A stretch of 64,000 nucleotides of DNA from positions 60,480 to 124,479 of the forward strand of contig JAJZPQ010000005.1 of the NCBI GenBank assembly GCA_021811085.1. The letters run 5' to 3'. The notes beneath the pieces were generated by a model, which was not told where the DNA came from, did no database searches, and saw nothing but the letters and a program-made list of their open reading frames with translations. Positions 1 to 8,152 of this stretch are shown one piece after another; positions within the stretch are counted from its first letter, which is position 1, and every line of letters starts with the position of its first letter. This DNA comes from Pseudomonadota bacterium (GTDB lineage Bacteria > Pseudomonadota > Gammaproteobacteria > Burkholderiales > SG8-39). The position numbers and the translations under genes were made by a program.

Positions 1-38
1 GTATGGTCTGGCTCAAACACAGCGTGCTCGGAGCATGA
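1..38 (+). CDS. 3' end of an upstream gene (truncated by window edge)
   Basis: An open frame entering from the left edge ends with a TGA at 36-38 and encodes a tail reading MVWLKHSVLGA. Its stop overlaps the ATG of the ABC transporter gene in an ATGA arrangement. Such overlap is typical of translationally coupled genes, so an unknown gene probably precedes the transporter in one operon. Too little protein is present to name a family. Confidence 0.4.
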   Translation, partial: MVWLKHSVLGA

Positions 39-1702
39 GCGATCTGCGGGCGCTGCTCGCCCTGGCCGCGCCGCAGCGCGCGCTGCTCGCGCTCGGCACG
101 GTGCTGATGCTGCTCGAGAGCGCGGCGGCGCTGCTGGTGCCCTGGGCCGGCGGTTTGTTGACCGAGGCCATGCTGCGCTCCGCCGAGCCGACGCCGGGCG
201 GCGCAGCAGCGGCCGGCGTCGGCGTCGTACTCGCAGGCATGCTGGGCTTATTCGCGCTGCAGGCGCTGCTCAAGTTCGGCAACACCTATATCCTCGAAAA
301 TGCGGCCGACAGGATCGTCTCCGACCTGAAGATCAGGCTGTACGATCATCTGCAGGCGCTGCCCCTGACCTACTATCACGAGCGGCGCCTGGGCGATACG
401 CTCGCGCTGCTCACCAACGACGTCTATGTCCTGAGCGGTTTCATGAGCGGTACGGCGCTAGCGCTGGTGCCGCTGCTGTTCACCGCGAGCGGGGCGGTGA
501 TGCTGATGTTTGGCATCCGACCCGCCTTGGCGCTGTCGGCAGTGATCCTCATCCCTGTGTTTTATCTGCTGACTAAAGTCGTCGGCCGCCGCATCCGGCC
601 GCTCGCGGCGCAACTGCAGGAGGAGTACGCGACTGCGATTGCTATCGCCCAGGAAAACCTGAGCATGCTGCCAGCGATAAAAACCTTCACGCGCGAAGCG
701 CAGGAATCAGCGCGTTACCGCGAGCAGATCGGCCGCGTTTTTCAATTGAACGTAAGGCAGCGCCGAATCTACGCGGCGCTGGAGCCGGCGTCGCAACTCA
801 TCGCGGCAGCAGGCATCGTGCTGGTGCTGGCGCTGGCGAGCTCGGATCTGGGGGAAGGCAGGCTGCTGCCCTCGCAATTGGTGAGTTTCCTGCTGTACGC
901 GGCCTTGCTTACGCGCCCGGTTGCCGGGCTCGCCGATGTTTACGGCCGCACGCAAATGGCGCGGGGCGCATTCGCCAGGCTGCAGCAGGCGATGGAAGAG
1001 CCGCCGGAAGCAGCAGGGCATGCCGGCATCGCGCTTGCGGCGGTGCGCGGCGAGATCGAATTCCGCGCAGTGCACTTCGGCTATGGCGGCGGGCGCCCAC
1101 CCGCGTTGGAGCAGCTCGACCTGCATATCGCCGCGGGCGAGACCATTGCCATCGTCGGTCCTAACGGTGCGGGCAAAAGCACGCTCGGGCATCTGCTGCT
1201 GCGCCTGCATCTGCCGTCCGCGGGGCAGATCCTGATCGACGGCGTCGACATCGCTGGCGTGTCGCTCGCGAGCCTGCGCCGCCAGATCGGCGTGGTGCCG
1301 CAGCATGTGCTGCTGTTCAACGCTTCGGTGCGCGACAACATCGCCTACGGGCGGCCCGATCCCAGCCAGGCCGAAATCGAAAGCGCGGCCGTTGCCGCCC
1401 GGGCCCACGATTTCATCACGGCCCTGCCCCAGGGCTACGATACGCTGATCGGCGATCGCGGCGTGAAGCTCTCGGGCGGGCAACAGCAGCGCCTCTCGCT
1501 CGCGCGCGCGCTGCTCAAGGACCCGGCCATCCTGATACTCGACGAAGCCACGGCGATGTTCGATCCTGCGGGCGAAGCGGAATTTCTGCATGCCTGCCGC
1601 GATGCGCTCCGGCGCCGCACGGTGCTGCTGATCACGCATCGGCCGGCGAGCCTGGCGGTGGCGGACCGGGTCGTGCGATTGGATCAGGGGCGGATAATCT
1701 AG
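35..1702 (+). CDS. ABC half-transporter (membrane domain fused to ATPase), candidate lasso-peptide exporter
   Basis: A 555-residue MsbA/MdlB-type half transporter that would work as an inner-membrane homodimer. Hydrophobic segments fill about residues 1-310. The nucleotide-binding domain follows, with Walker A GPNGAGKST at about 375, signature LSGGQQQR at about 479 and Walker B ILILDEAT around Asp503. The substrate cannot be read from sequence. Exporters of this shape are the D component of lasso peptide clusters, and a lasso locus begins about 790 bases downstream, but a convergent cysC lies between. It could equally belong to the operon entering from the left, whose last gene overlaps its start. 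The ABC exporter call is firm; the lasso role is inference. Confidence 0.88.
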   Translation: MSDLRALLALAAPQRALLALGTVLMLLESAAALLVPWAGGLLTEAMLRSAEPTPGGAAAAGVGVVLAGMLGLFALQALLKFGNTYILENAADRIVSDLKIRLYDHLQALPLTYYHERRLGDTLALLTNDVYVLSGFMSGTALALVPLLFTASGAVMLMFGIRPALALSAVILIPVFYLLTKVVGRRIRPLAAQLQEEYATAIAIAQENLSMLPAIKTFTREAQESARYREQIGRVFQLNVRQRRIYAALEPASQLIAAAGIVLVLALASSDLGEGRLLPSQLVSFLLYAALLTRPVAGLADVYGRTQMARGAFARLQQAMEEPPEAAGHAGIALAAVRGEIEFRAVHFGYGGGRPPALEQLDLHIAAGETIAIVGPNGAGKSTLGHLLLRLHLPSAGQILIDGVDIAGVSLASLRRQIGVVPQHVLLFNASVRDNIAYGRPDPSQAEIESAAVAARAHDFITALPQGYDTLIGDRGVKLSGGQQQRLSLARALLKDPAILILDEATAMFDPAGEAEFLHACRDALRRRTVLLITHRPASLAVADRVVRLDQGRII

Positions 1703-1746
1703 AACTGACGCAGCGCATCGGGCTAGCGCAGGTCGGAATTACGTCC

Positions 1747-2307
1747 TCAGCGCTGCATCTTCAGGAAACTGACGATGGTCTCGGCGGCCTCAAGCGCAGA
1801 TGTCAGCGTGGTGTCGATGCGAATTTCCGGATTTTCCGGCGCCTCATAGGGGGAATCGATGCCGGTGAAATCCTTGAGCTCGCCGCGCCGCGCTTTTTTG
1901 TAGAGACCTTTCGGATCGCGGGCTTCCGCGACCGCGATCGGGGTATCGACAAAGATCTCGATAAACTCGCCCGGACCCACGAGGCTGCGCGCCATGGCTC
2001 GCTCACGGCGAAATGGCGAAATGAATGCCACGATGACAATCAGCCCGGCGTCGACCATCAATGCCGCGACCTCGGCTACCCTGCGGATGTTTTCGACGCG
2101 GCCGGAGGCGCTGAATCCGAGATCCTTGTTGAGCCCCATGCGTATATTGTCGCCATCGAGGAGATAGGTATGCCTGCCCAGGGCGTGCAGCCGCATATCG
2201 ACGAGATTGGCGATGGTCGATTTGCCTGCTGCCGATAGGCCGGTAAGCCACAGAATCCTGGCTTCCTGGCCCTTCAGGTCCGAACGGGATTTCTTGTTTA
2301 CGTCCAT
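1747..2307 (-). CDS. cysC: Adenylylsulfate kinase (APS kinase)
   Basis: A 186-residue stand-alone APS kinase that phosphorylates adenosine 5'-phosphosulfate with ATP to give PAPS, the sulfate donor for reductive assimilation or sulfotransfer. Family marks are the P-loop GLSAAGKST near residue 23, the DGDNIR motif, the FISPFR segment, and the C-terminal [12 protein letters not shown] and FTGIDSPYE motifs. Length is normal and no ATP sulfurylase domain is fused. It is transcribed against both neighbours and is flanked by the ABC transporter and the lasso locus. No sulfotransferase gene was seen nearby, so its link to either neighbour is unclear. Confidence 0.93.
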   Translation of the reverse strand: MDVNKKSRSDLKGQEARILWLTGLSAAGKSTIANLVDMRLHALGRHTYLLDGDNIRMGLNKDLGFSASGRVENIRRVAEVAALMVDAGLIVIVAFISPFRRERAMARSLVGPGEFIEIFVDTPIAVAEARDPKGLYKKARRGELKDFTGIDSPYEAPENPEIRIDTTLTSALEAAETIVSFLKMQR

Positions 2308-2490
2308 GGTGTGCGAGCGGATATTATCGATTTGAAGCGGGAACCAATGCGTGGCCGCCGGATGCCTGGCGCGAACTGCGTAAGGTCTGTGGAATTGTTG
2401 TCTGCCATAATGACACAGCCCGAATCGTACTATATTGGGCCGGTCATTCTACTACCGGCGCCGGGGTAAACTGGCGCACCGAACTCATTG

Positions 2491-3792
2491 ATGGAACTGC
2501 CAAGTACGTCCAACCGGCGTGAGAACCTGAGCCCGGGCGCGCGCGCGCTGCTCGCGCTTCTTCGGCCTGCTGGTGGGGCAGCGGCCGCCCGGGTGCAGGA
2601 ATTTCCGCCGCAGGTCTGGAATGAAATTCTCGAGCTGGCGCAACGGCACGGCGTCGCGCCGCTGCTAGATCGCGCCCTGCAGTCGGCTGCCGCGCCCGCC
2701 GCGTTCCCGCAGCGAGTGCGCACGCGCCTCGCGGAAGAGCGCCGCGCGACCGCGCTCGTCAATCTGCGCAATCTAGGCGAATTCCGGCGCATCGCGCAGG
2801 CGCTGCGCGAGCGGGACATTCCGGTCATTGCGCTCAAGGGACTGCACCTCGCCGAGCTCGTGTACCGCGATATCAGCCTGCGGCCGATGATCGATGTGGA
2901 TCTTCTGGTATCGCGCTCGCAGCGCGAGCAGGCGATTGCGGTTTTGCGCCGCCACGGTTATGGTTGCGAAGAGGAAACCCTGGAGTACGCTTTCCAGGAA
3001 CGCCGGCCCGACGCCGCCGAAGCGATGCTCGACGGAAAATACCATGTCGGTCTGATCCATCGCCAAGCCGGCACCGTGGTCGAAATACACTGGACGCTGG
3101 ACGATCCGCTCCACCCCTACGGTCCGCCGTTGGCGGACATCTGGCGCAGCGCCGTTTCGGCTCGCCTCGGCGACGCCGAAACGCTCATCATGTCGCCGGA
3201 GTTCCTGCTGTTGCACGTTTGCGCACACCTTGCCTACAACCATATTTTTGCGTTCAGCCTGCGCGCGCTATGCGACATCGCCGAGATCGTGCGCGCGCAT
3301 CCCGAGCTCGATTGGACTGTGGTGGTTAACCAGGGTCGGCGCCACGGCTGGAGGATTGGTGTCGCGGCGGCCTTGCGGCTCGCGCGGGACCACCTCGGTG
3401 TACAGATATCCGCGGATGCGCTCGCGGCACTTGGCGGCAATGCGCTCGATGCCGGACTGCTCGCCGAGGCGCTGGTGCATCTGGTCGCTCTTGCCGAGAT
3501 TCCGGACGAAATGCGCGCCGCGCCCAATCTCATGGCTTTCGCGGGCAGGCGCGGGCTGGTGGCAAAGATTGGGATCGCTTGGAACAGGCTATTCGTGCCG
3601 CGCGCGGAGATGGCGTTGATCTACGGCATCCCGGAACATTCGGCGCGCCTAAGTCTTTATTACGCGGTCCGGCTGCGCGACCTCGTTCGAACCTACGCCG
3701 CGAGCGCCTGGGCGTTCAGCGTATCGGACCCGCAGCTGGCGGCAACTACTGCACGTCATGCGCGGCTGGCGAAATGGATCAACGAGGCCTGA
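2491..3792 (+). CDS. Nucleotidyltransferase family protein (NTP_transf_5 type) of the lasso locus
   Basis: A 433-residue protein with the features of the uncharacterised NTP_transf_5 nucleotidyltransferases. It has an ALKGLHLAELVY segment near residue 116 and the acidic metal-binding motif LRPMIDVDLLV near residue 132, then a helical C-terminal half with conserved histidines (HVCAHLAYNH). I chose the ATG at 2491; a TTG at 2488 is directly adjacent. Genes of this family recur in lasso peptide clusters, where they are thought to modify the peptide. Here it is the first gene of a same-strand series B2, cyclase, precursor, kinase, RRE. The substrate and the exact reaction are not known. Confidence 0.78.
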   Translation: MELPSTSNRRENLSPGARALLALLRPAGGAAAARVQEFPPQVWNEILELAQRHGVAPLLDRALQSAAAPAAFPQRVRTRLAEERRATALVNLRNLGEFRRIAQALRERDIPVIALKGLHLAELVYRDISLRPMIDVDLLVSRSQREQAIAVLRRHGYGCEEETLEYAFQERRPDAAEAMLDGKYHVGLIHRQAGTVVEIHWTLDDPLHPYGPPLADIWRSAVSARLGDAETLIMSPEFLLLHVCAHLAYNHIFAFSLRALCDIAEIVRAHPELDWTVVVNQGRRHGWRIGVAAALRLARDHLGVQISADALAALGGNALDAGLLAEALVHLVALAEIPDEMRAAPNLMAFAGRRGLVAKIGIAWNRLFVPRAEMALIYGIPEHSARLSLYYAVRLRDLVRTYAASAWAFSVSDPQLAATTARHARLAKWINEA

Positions 3793-3877
3793 GAAACACT
3801 TCTCTACCGGGATCCGATATGGCCCGGATGCCGCAGAGATCAGCAAGTAGTCACTGACGCGGGATCAAGGCAATATA

Positions 3878-4387
3878 ATGGGGGCCTCTCCACCGCATCC
3901 GGGCAACCGGCGCCTCTTCCGCATGATGAATGGCATCACCACGAAATGGGCAAGCTTCCACGCGCTTACCTGGCCTGAGCGGCGCACACTGCTCGCCGCG
4001 ATAGGGTGGCTGCCGTTGTTCTCTCTTGGGCTGCGCGTCCTCGGGCCGCGCCGTTTTCAGGTTTGGCTGCAACGCGATAACCCACCGATCGGGAGCAAGG
4101 TTTCGCTCGATGACATCGTTCGCATCGCCACGCTGGTCAATATCGCTGCCCGGCAGGCTCCTGTCCCCGCGACCTGCCTCACACGTTCCTTGCTGCTGGG
4201 CTGGGTGTTGCGGCGTCGGGGTGTCGCCAACCAGTTGCGTATCGGCGTGCGTCTGACCCAGGGTGCCCTCGACGCCCATGCCTGGGTCGAATACGCGGGC
4301 ATCCCCATCAACGACCGACCGGATGTGGGCGAGCAGTTCGCGCCGTTTGCCGAAGTCCTGCTTCCCGGGGCCTTCCAGTCGCCATGA
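3878..4387 (+). CDS. Lasso peptide biosynthesis B2 protein (leader peptidase, transglutaminase-like fold)
   Basis: A 169-residue member of the B2 family, the cysteine protease that removes the leader peptide from a lasso precursor once the RRE protein B1 delivers it. The expected Cys-His-Asp triad is visible: Cys in PATCLTRSLLLGWVL (about residue 105), His in LDAHAWVEYAG (about 135), and Asp in PINDRPD. An AAGG Shine-Dalgarno sequence lies about 8 bases before the ATG at 3878; an in-frame ATG at residue 16 is an alternative start. The gene ends in ATGA overlap with the asparagine synthetase-like cyclase, which indicates coupled translation. B1 (RRE) is encoded separately at 7841-8113, the split arrangement usual outside the classic microcin J25 type. 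Confidence 0.88.
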   Translation: MGASPPHPGNRRLFRMMNGITTKWASFHALTWPERRTLLAAIGWLPLFSLGLRVLGPRRFQVWLQRDNPPIGSKVSLDDIVRIATLVNIAARQAPVPATCLTRSLLLGWVLRRRGVANQLRIGVRLTQGALDAHAWVEYAGIPINDRPDVGEQFAPFAEVLLPGAFQSP

Positions 4388-6276
4388 GCGGTATCGCCGG
4401 AATCATTCATTTTGACGGCGCGCCCGTTGCGCCGGGGCTGGTGGAGAAGATGACCAAGGCCATGGCGTACCGTGGCCCGGACGGCATCAACCACTGGGTC
4501 AAAGGCGCGGTGGCGTTAGGGCAGTGCATGCTACGCACTACACCAGAATCACTCGAAGAAACGCAGCCGCTCACCAACGAGGACCAAAGCCTGGTGCTCG
4601 TTATGGATGGCCGGGTGGACAACTGGGACGAGCTACGAAAGGAATTGCTGGGGCGTGGCGTGGTGCTGCGGAACCGGTCCGATGCCGAGTTAGTGCTAAG
4701 GGCTTTCGAAAGCTGGGGTCAAGAATGCTTGCGCCACATTGATGGCGATTTTGCGCTGGTGATCTGGGATGCGCGGCGGCAAATGGCATTCTGCGCGCGC
4801 GATCGCATGGGTAACAAACCGTTCAACTATCACTGGAATGGAAAAACGCTTGCCTTTGCCTCCGAACTGCACGCGATTCTGGCGATGCCCTGGGTGAAGC
4901 AGGAACTCAATGAGGGCATCGTCGCGGATTATTTGAACCAAAACTGGCTTTCCCGGGACGAAACGCCATGGAACGGAATCTCGCGCTTGGTGGCAGCACA
5001 TTGGATGGAAATTGCGCACGAAGGTGTGCGCTCGGGCGAATATTGGCAGCCAGAACTTCATTCGCCATTGCGGTATCCGGTCGACGATGAGTATGTGGAG
5101 CATTATCGCGCGTTGTTTGCCGACACTGTCCGCCGGATGTCGCGTTCGCAGCAGAAGCTGGCGATTGAGGTAAGTGGCGGGCTCGATTCATCCGCCATCT
5201 TTTCGGTTGCGGCGAAACTGCGCCGCGACCAACATTTTCTGGCCCCGGATCTTGCCGGTTATACCCTCGCGTTTGACGACGATCCCGACGCCAATGATCT
5301 GGAATACGCCCGTGCGGTAAGGGAGCATGTGGGAATCCCCGTTCATGAAGTGAATCCGAGGAAACGGCCATTGTCCTGGTATCAGGATCGAGCGCGAATC
5401 TATAGGGAATTTCCGGGGTATCCAAACGGGGTCATGGGCGCAGACATCAGGGAATTGGCTCGGGAGCAGGGATGCCGGGCGCTTCTAGTAGGAGTGGGAG
5501 GCGATGAATGGCTGGGCGGCGACCTTACTTACTATGCGGAGGAGCTGGCATTGGGGCAATGGCGAAATGTTTATGGTTTCTTGAAGACAGACTGTCGGGA
5601 GGTCGGAACGCTGCGCGCCTGCTGGCGGTTGGCTCGTTATGGCGTAGTGCCGCTGTTGCCGAATTGCGCCAAAGACATTGTGCGGAAGGCGCTCGCAATT
5701 CACAGGCGGCACACGACCGATTTCGAGGGATGGCTTTCGCCGCAATTCCATCAGATTGCCTCACAACGCATGAGGAAACCCGCCGTTTCGTTTGACGGCG
5801 CGCGCTTCGGCCGTGCTGGACAGCGTCGGCAGTATTGGATATTGCACGGGCCTTATTCCGCTTTGGCGCGGGAGATGGAAGAGCGCCTTGCCGCGAATCT
5901 GGGCATGGAACTGCGACGACCGTTCTGGAATACTGCGATGGTGCAGTTTGCCTTTTCAATCCCTGAGCGATTTCGGCGTCTCGGGGGGGAAGATAGGGTC
6001 TTGCATCGCCGCGCCATGCAAGGTCTGTTGCCCACGCTTGTGCTGGACAGGAAAATCAAGGCGGACTTTATGATCGCTTTCAGAAGGCACGCAGAGGATA
6101 TGAAACTAGCCATGGCGGTCGAGACAGTGCAACAACAGCGGCGCATGTGGGTTCTGCCGGAACTAATGCAAAGGACGTATACTGAGTTTGGAGATAAGTC
6201 ATTCGAAGGGGTGCCGGAATGGCTGGTTTGGAGTTTGTTTGGCTGCAGCGCGCTGGCTGCTGGCAGCGACAGCTGA
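4384..6276 (+). CDS. Asparagine synthetase-like lasso cyclase (C protein)
   Basis: A 630-residue protein of the asparagine synthetase B fold. An N-terminal glutamine-amidotransferase-like domain (about 1-210) is followed by an ATP-pyrophosphatase synthetase domain with the PP-loop SGGLDSS at about 264-270. The N-terminus begins MSGIAGI, so the catalytic Cys2 of true glutamine-dependent enzymes is absent. That fits lasso cyclases, which adenylate an Asp/Glu side chain of the core and join it to the free N-terminus instead of using glutamine. It overlaps the B2 gene by 4 bases and lies 56 bases upstream of the precursor. The family call is firm; the macrolactam role rests on context. Confidence 0.88.
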   Translation: MSGIAGIIHFDGAPVAPGLVEKMTKAMAYRGPDGINHWVKGAVALGQCMLRTTPESLEETQPLTNEDQSLVLVMDGRVDNWDELRKELLGRGVVLRNRSDAELVLRAFESWGQECLRHIDGDFALVIWDARRQMAFCARDRMGNKPFNYHWNGKTLAFASELHAILAMPWVKQELNEGIVADYLNQNWLSRDETPWNGISRLVAAHWMEIAHEGVRSGEYWQPELHSPLRYPVDDEYVEHYRALFADTVRRMSRSQQKLAIEVSGGLDSSAIFSVAAKLRRDQHFLAPDLAGYTLAFDDDPDANDLEYARAVREHVGIPVHEVNPRKRPLSWYQDRARIYREFPGYPNGVMGADIRELAREQGCRALLVGVGGDEWLGGDLTYYAEELALGQWRNVYGFLKTDCREVGTLRACWRLARYGVVPLLPNCAKDIVRKALAIHRRHTTDFEGWLSPQFHQIASQRMRKPAVSFDGARFGRAGQRRQYWILHGPYSALAREMEERLAANLGMELRRPFWNTAMVQFAFSIPERFRRLGGEDRVLHRRAMQGLLPTLVLDRKIKADFMIAFRRHAEDMKLAMAVETVQQQRRMWVLPELMQRTYTEFGDKSFEGVPEWLVWSLFGCSALAAGSDS

Positions 6277-6332
6277 GTACTGGGCGTGCGTCTCGATGAA
6301 TTGGCTCGGATAAGATAGATCTGGAGGTCAGC

Positions 6333-6740
6333 ATGAAGCAAGAAAAGATGTCACGAGAACCCAATCCGGTGAAACCGATCCTGGATTCGGCTCCCAAGAA
6401 GACGTATCAGCGACCCGTCCTGCGCACTTTTGGTTCGCTTCATCGTATGACCCAGGGTTCCGCAGGCAAGGCCAGTGACGGTGCCGGATTCAAAAGACCT
6501 GCTGGTTCCGATCGAAGCATCAAGGAAAACATTGTCAGAATCGGAGATCATCCGCTTGGAATTGGCCTCTACCTGTTTGACTACAAGCCGGGATTCGGTG
6601 GTGCATCAGGAAATGGCAGGCAGTTTGGCGTTATGGCTGATGAGGTTGAAGCGGTGTTGCCCGAGGCGGTATCAAGCCATCCAGATGGCCATAAGATGGT
6701 CAATTACGCGATGCTGGGGATAGACAATCCTGCTCAATGA
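6333..6740 (+). CDS. Lasso-type precursor fused to an S74 self-cleaving chaperone domain
   Basis: A 135-residue protein with two parts. Residues 1-41 form a lasso leader with the RRE/B2 recognition pattern Y25-x2-P28-x-L30-x3-G34 and the diagnostic Thr40 at position -2. The predicted core begins at Gly42: GSAGKASDGAGFKRPAG, with Asp49 at core position 8, allowing an eight-residue Gly1-Asp8 ring. Residues 59-130 resemble the Peptidase_S74 / intramolecular chaperone domain of phage tail fibres, with SDRSIKENI, GLYLFDYKP, RQFGVMADEVEAVLPEAV and MVNYAMLGI. The Ser59-Lys64 pair has the spacing of the endosialidase Ser-Lys dyad (Ser911/Lys916), so cleavage just before Ser59 is predicted. A strong GGAGG at 6323-6327 supports the start. 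Both domain calls are pattern-based. Confidence 0.82.
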   Translation: MKQEKMSREPNPVKPILDSAPKKTYQRPVLRTFGSLHRMTQGSAGKASDGAGFKRPAGSDRSIKENIVRIGDHPLGIGLYLFDYKPGFGGASGNGRQFGVMADEVEAVLPEAVSSHPDGHKMVNYAMLGIDNPAQ

Positions 6741-6919
6741 GCCTGGCAGAAACGCGGGATATGTTGTTCCCGTCGGAGAATTTGATCCAGGCTAACCCAG
6801 ACCGCGTTCCGCAATTGAGGCATGACATATAGGCTGGAAGGTTGATGCCAGGCTACTCTGATGGAAAAAGTACAGCGCGTGAAGTAGGGCAAGCGGCCTC
6901 GCGCGATCATCCTGATTCG

Positions 6920-6938
6920 TTTCCGTCGTCAACGGAAA
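6920..6938 (+). terminator. Short hairpin between precursor and kinase genes
   Basis: A 7-base perfect stem (TTTCCGT / ACGGAAA, loop CGTCA) is followed by TTT. It sits just ahead of the kinase start in the 205-base gap after the precursor gene. It could be a weak terminator or attenuator that makes the precursor transcript more abundant than the downstream enzymes. The stem is AT-rich and weak, so the call is tentative. Confidence 0.3.
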
Positions 6939-6945
6939 TTTCGGA

Positions 6946-7854
6946 TTGCAGTCTGCGTGTGCTTGGTCGGGATACAGAATAGTGTCCGGTTTCAGTCTCA
7001 CCCATTCGCGGCGGCAAGTGCCTTTGAGTATTTTGCCATTCCACGAATGGGTTTGCCCGGACGGTACTTTATGGACGCGGTTCTTCCGGACAAATGCGGG
7101 TTACCTGCTGCGTTTTCCTGAACTGGCCGACTTTCGGGTTTCGCCCGATGGTTTGTCTGTGGCTTGTTCGCTCGCACCGGGTGTGACCGATTCGACCGCG
7201 CATCACCTCTATCTGAACCATGTGTTACCTTTAATACTAAGCAAGCAAGGGAAATTGGTTTTTCATGCGAGCGCTGTTGAAATCGCAGACAGTGCGGTTG
7301 CCTTTGTGGCAGTGTCCGGCCGCGGCAAGTCGACCTTGGCGGCCAGTTTCGCAATAAGCGGGTTTCGTTTCCTGAGTGACGATGGGCTAGTGTTAGAGCC
7401 ATCCGGCGACGGTTATCAGGCGTTGGCCAGCCATCCTTCCATTCGCCTATGGGAAGATAGCGAGAATGCGCTGATTCCTGCCGAGGTGGAGACTGCGCCA
7501 GCACTGAGGTTTACTTCCAAAGCTCGTTTTCTGGCGGGCGAGAGTATCTCGTTTTGCGATAAGGTCCGGCCTTTGCGTCGGGTATATTTCTTGGGCGATG
7601 GCCGTACGCCGGAGATAATCTTCCAGCGCATGAACGCCGCGGAGGCTTTGGTTGAGTGGGTGAAGCATTCTTTCTTGCTCGATGTGGAAGAAAAGCCGCT
7701 ACTGGCTTCGCACTTCGATGAAGTGGCAAAATTGGCGAATCATCCGATTCACTACCGCCTCGATTATCCGCGTCGCTTTGAAGACTTGGTGCGTGTCCGG
7801 CAGGCCATTGCTGAGCATGCAACGGAAGAAGTGAAGACGCATGAACTTGACTGA
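6946..7854 (+). CDS. HprK-related lasso peptide kinase
   Basis: A 302-residue protein of the HPr kinase-like (HprK-related kinase A) family, with P-loop VSGRGKST at about 123-130 and the downstream FLSDDGLVLEP strand-loop. Homologues in lasso clusters (PadeK, ThcoK) phosphorylate a serine at the C-terminus of the precursor. The only in-frame start after the preceding stop that keeps the conserved N-terminal YRI strand is a TTG at 6946; a GTG at 6982 would shorten it by 12 residues. Its 3' end overlaps the PqqD-like gene by 14 bases. Which serine of this precursor is the target is not evident, because the S74 domain follows the core. Confidence 0.8.
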   Translation: MQSACAWSGYRIVSGFSLTHSRRQVPLSILPFHEWVCPDGTLWTRFFRTNAGYLLRFPELADFRVSPDGLSVACSLAPGVTDSTAHHLYLNHVLPLILSKQGKLVFHASAVEIADSAVAFVAVSGRGKSTLAASFAISGFRFLSDDGLVLEPSGDGYQALASHPSIRLWEDSENALIPAEVETAPALRFTSKARFLAGESISFCDKVRPLRRVYFLGDGRTPEIIFQRMNAAEALVEWVKHSFLLDVEEKPLLASHFDEVAKLANHPIHYRLDYPRRFEDLVRVRQAIAEHATEEVKTHELD

Positions 7855-8113
7855 CAAAGTGACCATCCCGGAGCAGGTGCTGGCACGGCAGGTCGGTGAA
7901 GAGACGGTGATTCTGGATCTCGCCAGCGGAACTTACTTCGGCCTGGACCCCGTCGGTGCGCGTATCTGGCAACTGTTGACTGAGGGCAAGACCATCGACG
8001 AGGTTTGCGCGACTATGCTTGCGGAATATGAAGTGACGCCGGAGGACCTCGAGCGCGACGTACTCAGGCTGGCGGAGGAACTGCGCGCGAAGCAGTTGAT
8101 CAGCCTTATCTAG
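7841..8113 (+). CDS. PqqD-like RRE protein (lasso B1)
   Basis: A 90-residue winged-helix PqqD-family protein that would bind the precursor leader and present it to the B2 peptidase and probably the kinase. The family pattern is clear: ETVILDLASGTYFGLDPVGA, then IWQLL, then a helical tail ending ELRAKQLI. It overlaps the 3' end of the kinase gene by 14 bases, consistent with coupled expression. It is the last gene of the locus, and the next gene lies on the opposite strand. HprK-like kinase plus PqqD pairs are often labelled an HPr-rel-A system; here they sit with complete B2, C and A components, which supports a lasso role. Confidence 0.86.
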   Translation: MNLTDKVTIPEQVLARQVGEETVILDLASGTYFGLDPVGARIWQLLTEGKTIDEVCATMLAEYEVTPEDLERDVLRLAEELRAKQLISLI

Positions 8114-8152
8114 GCTGGATTTGCCCTGCTTTACTCTGCGACATCCCAAGCT

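Noticed and set aside
6333..6740. Precursor as a stray phage tail-fibre gene
   Set aside because: No other phage genes are present. The N-terminal leader motif and the flanking B2, C, K and B1 genes fit a lasso precursor instead.
6741..6945. Small ORF between precursor and kinase
   Set aside because: No frame of useful length with a ribosome site. Only weak inverted repeats are seen.
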